From assembly GCF_017876115.1 (NCBI RefSeq), contig NZ_JAGINO010000005.1, positions 62,001-126,000 on the forward strand: 64,000 nt of DNA, written 5' to 3'. Source of the DNA: Azospirillum picis (GTDB lineage: Bacteria > Pseudomonadota > Alphaproteobacteria > Azospirillales > Azospirillaceae). Position 1 is the first letter of the stretch. Each line of letters begins with the position of its first letter. This document shows positions 61,947 through 64,000 of the stretch, piece after piece. A model generated the notes under the pieces. That model was not told where the DNA came from, made no database searches, and was given only the letters and a program-made list of their open reading frames with translations. The position numbers and the translations under genes are program-made.

Positions 61947-63989
61947 ATGCACTCCGCTGTTTCAAGCCACCTTCCCGCAGTTGTCCGGCGATACCACCGG
62001 TCATGGCCGGCCCGCTTCGCCGGCCTCACCCTGTTGTTCTCATGTTGCTGGGCGGCGCTTTATGAAATCGCCCATCTGTTCGACATTTCCCATTCGGCGA
62101 GCGCCTGGTACCCCGGTCCGGGGCTGACCCTCGCCTTCACCGCCGCATTCGGCCCACGCTATCTGCCCTGCGTCGTCATCGGGATTTTCTGCTACGATAA
62201 TACATTCAGCCTGCTCGACATGATGAGCGGAGTCCGGCAGGCATTGGTATATGGCGGGGCGGGGCTATACCTGCATCATTCGATCGATGCGCCCCTGTCC
62301 CGCCGCCGCCATGTCAATGTCTTCGTGGCTGCCGCTTGCGGCTCCACACTGCTGTCCGCCGTCTTCGCCGGATTCATGTTCGCGAACTATTGGCTGAACT
62401 CGACGTTCACCGATATCCTTGTCTCCTTCTGGATCGGCGACCTCGCCGGGGTGTTGCTCGCCTGCCCGGCCTTCCTGATGCTCTTCGGGCTTCTGCGCAA
62501 ACCGCAAGCCGCCGCCCATCTCCGGCATTGGCTGCCCCGCCCCACACCGGCGCAATATGCAGGCGCGCTGTCGGTCGCCGGCACCGCCGCCGCCGCCTTC
62601 TCGATCGACGCCGCGTTCGCCACCAACGGCAAGGCCTGGTTCATCGTACTGTTCCCGGTGACCATGCTTGCCCTTCGCGAGGGATTCGGCGGTGCGGTGG
62701 TCGGCATCGGCGTGGCGAACATCACGGTGGTCCTGCTCTTCAAGGCGCTGGGACGGGCCGGCGACCCCGCCCAACTCCAGGTCCTGCTCGTCATGATCGA
62801 CGTCGCCGCGCTGCTGATCGGAGCGGCAATCAGCGAACACACGGATACGGCCAGCGAACTGCGCCGGAGCGAGCGGCGCCAGCGTGACATCGCGTCGGAG
62901 AACCGCATGCTGGCTGCCGCCGTCCACGCCAGCCCGGTGAGCGTCACCATCATCGATACGGCGCACCGGCGATTGCCGCTGCTGTTCGTCAACGATGCCT
63001 TCTGCGCGCTCATCGGCTACAGGCGGGATCAGCTCCGCGACACCGATTTCGCCGGGCTGCTGGCATCCGGCGGCGCCCTCGACGAACTCCATCACGCCAT
63101 CGGCCGCCGGGAAGGTGCGTTCCATACGATGGACCTGGTCAGGGCGGATGGCGGACTGCTTCGCGACCGGCTCAGTCTGGCGCCCATCCGCGACGGGAAC
63201 GGTCCATCGACGGCCTATCTCCTTCTCCATGAGGATGCGGCGGCCACCCGCGAGCGTGAGAGCCAGGAGCGGGAGCGGGAGAAGCTGGTCGCACTCGGCC
63301 AGCTCGCCGGCGGCGTCGCCCACGAGATCAACAACCTTCTGCATCCGGTCATCAACCTCGCCAAGGACGCCGAATTCATGTGGGAGGAAGGGCAGGACGC
63401 CCGCCGGCACCTGCGCATGATTGGCTCCTGCGGGGTGAAAGCCGCCGATATCGTGCGCAAGGTGCTGAGCTTCGCCCGCCAGGGCAGCGGCCCTCGCCTG
63501 CCCGTCGACTTCGGGGAGGCCGTCCTTGCCGCGGTGGAACTGAGCCGGGGCAGCCTCCCTCCCAGCTTCGAGATCACCGTGCGGAACGACAACGCCAGTG
63601 GGCGGATCCTGGCCTCGGCAACCGAAATATCGCAGATCGTCACCAATCTGCTGATCAACGCGTCACATGCCACGAAGGGCCGTGGACGCGCGCTGATCAG
63701 CCTGGACATGGTCGCGGCGCCACCGGACCGTGCCGCGAAGGGACCCGGTGCCGCACCATGGTTCCGACTGAGCGTGACCGATACGGGTCCCGGCATGGAT
63801 GACGCGGTGCGCGCCCGCATCTTCGAGCCCTTCTTCACCACCAAACCGGTCGGTGAAGGGACGGGATTGGGCTTGTCGGTCGTCTACGGTATCGTTAAGG
63901 ATTGGGGCGGCACCATCGAGGTGGAAACGGCGCCCGACGAAGGGACGCGCTTTTTGATCACCGTGCCACCGATCGGTTCCGAAGCCTGA
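61947..63989 (+). CDS. MASE1-type membrane sensor histidine kinase
   Basis: 680 residues. The N-terminal 290 residues form a MASE1-like sensor with about eight helices; the AWYPGPGLTLAFTAAFGPRY segment is characteristic. A PAS domain (about 320-430) follows: VTIIDTAHRRLPLLFVNDAF and GYRRDQLRDTDFAGLLASG. The H-box is LAGGVAHEINNLLHPVINLA; the ATPase domain has NLLINASHATKG (N-box), DTGPGMDDAVRARIFEPFFT and GTGLGLSVVYGIVKDWGGTI. No receiver follows inside the window, which ends 11 bp after the stop codon. The ligand of MASE1 is unknown. ATG 61947 lacks a strong ribosome site. Confidence 0.9.
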   Translation: MHSAVSSHLPAVVRRYHRSWPARFAGLTLLFSCCWAALYEIAHLFDISHSASAWYPGPGLTLAFTAAFGPRYLPCVVIGIFCYDNTFSLLDMMSGVRQALVYGGAGLYLHHSIDAPLSRRRHVNVFVAAACGSTLLSAVFAGFMFANYWLNSTFTDILVSFWIGDLAGVLLACPAFLMLFGLLRKPQAAAHLRHWLPRPTPAQYAGALSVAGTAAAAFSIDAAFATNGKAWFIVLFPVTMLALREGFGGAVVGIGVANITVVLLFKALGRAGDPAQLQVLLVMIDVAALLIGAAISEHTDTASELRRSERRQRDIASENRMLAAAVHASPVSVTIIDTAHRRLPLLFVNDAFCALIGYRRDQLRDTDFAGLLASGGALDELHHAIGRREGAFHTMDLVRADGGLLRDRLSLAPIRDGNGPSTAYLLLHEDAAATRERESQEREREKLVALGQLAGGVAHEINNLLHPVINLAKDAEFMWEEGQDARRHLRMIGSCGVKAADIVRKVLSFARQGSGPRLPVDFGEAVLAAVELSRGSLPPSFEITVRNDNASGRILASATEISQIVTNLLINASHATKGRGRALISLDMVAAPPDRAAKGPGAAPWFRLSVTDTGPGMDDAVRARIFEPFFTTKPVGEGTGLGLSVVYGIVKDWGGTIEVETAPDEGTRFLITVPPIGSEA

Positions 63990-64000
63990 CCAGGGATCCG

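Overview
The window is high-GC DNA from a free-living or plant-associated alphaproteobacterium, most likely Azospirillum or a close relative in the Rhodospirillales. This rests on gene content and style: a fused indolepyruvate ferredoxin oxidoreductase, a bcsABZ cellulose operon with a TPR protein in place of BcsC, a class II DAHP synthase, CheB and CheR-PAS signalling proteins, and many tripartite (TRAP) and sensory genes. It is an assignment from pattern recognition, not from a database search. glmU, glmS, panC and a tRNA-Val point to a chromosome or chromid rather than a small plasmid. I see no insertion sequence, prophage, integron, CRISPR array or rRNA.

Layout. 0-8 kb: an amino-acid-type binding protein behind a GntR/FCD regulator with its own palindromic operator, an acidic protein of unknown function, hydroxypyruvate isomerase, and a divergent 1177-residue indolepyruvate ferredoxin oxidoreductase, with a perfect dyad between the last two. 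7.7-16.2 kb: a translationally coupled cellulose operon (bcsA-bcsB-bcsZ-bcsK-like-bcsN) with a PilZ domain for c-di-GMP control. 16.4-19.9 kb: small oxidoreductase, AEC transporter, OsmC protein and an unknown protein. 19.9-27.5 kb: an acid-sugar catabolic operon with a TRAP transporter, a VOC protein, a RuBisCO-like protein and a DUF1537-type kinase, facing a LacI-type regulator. 27.5-34.3 kb: a nitroreductase, a 5'-truncated ferredoxin remnant, then a nucleoside uptake and salvage operon (two permeases, cdd, purine nucleoside phosphorylase, deoC, deoA) that lacks its expected binding protein and ATPase.

34-44 kb: housekeeping and stress genes: nicotinate phosphoribosyltransferase, two orphan FliL-like proteins, glutathione reductase, manganese catalase, an AmpG-type permease, DAHP synthase and pantothenate synthetase. 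44-51.9 kb: a 54-residue membrane protein, tRNA-Val(CAC), a DUF3108 gene broken by two frameshifts, glmU-glmS (UDP-GlcNAc supply), an M48 lipoprotein protease and a DUF6152/membrane-protein pair. 51.9-58 kb: CheB, CheR with three PAS domains and an eight-heptad coil, a PAS histidine kinase and a LuxR-type response regulator. 58-64 kb: glutathionyl-hydroquinone reductase, YceI with a membrane partner and a divergent LysR regulator, and a MASE1-type histidine kinase.

The points most worth a second look are the RuBisCO-like/kinase/VOC/TRAP operon, the double truncation at about 28.6 kb, the two frameshifts in the DUF3108 gene, the phased repeats at the start of the TRAP operon, the intergenic palindromic repeat family, and the operator-like dyads beside several regulators.
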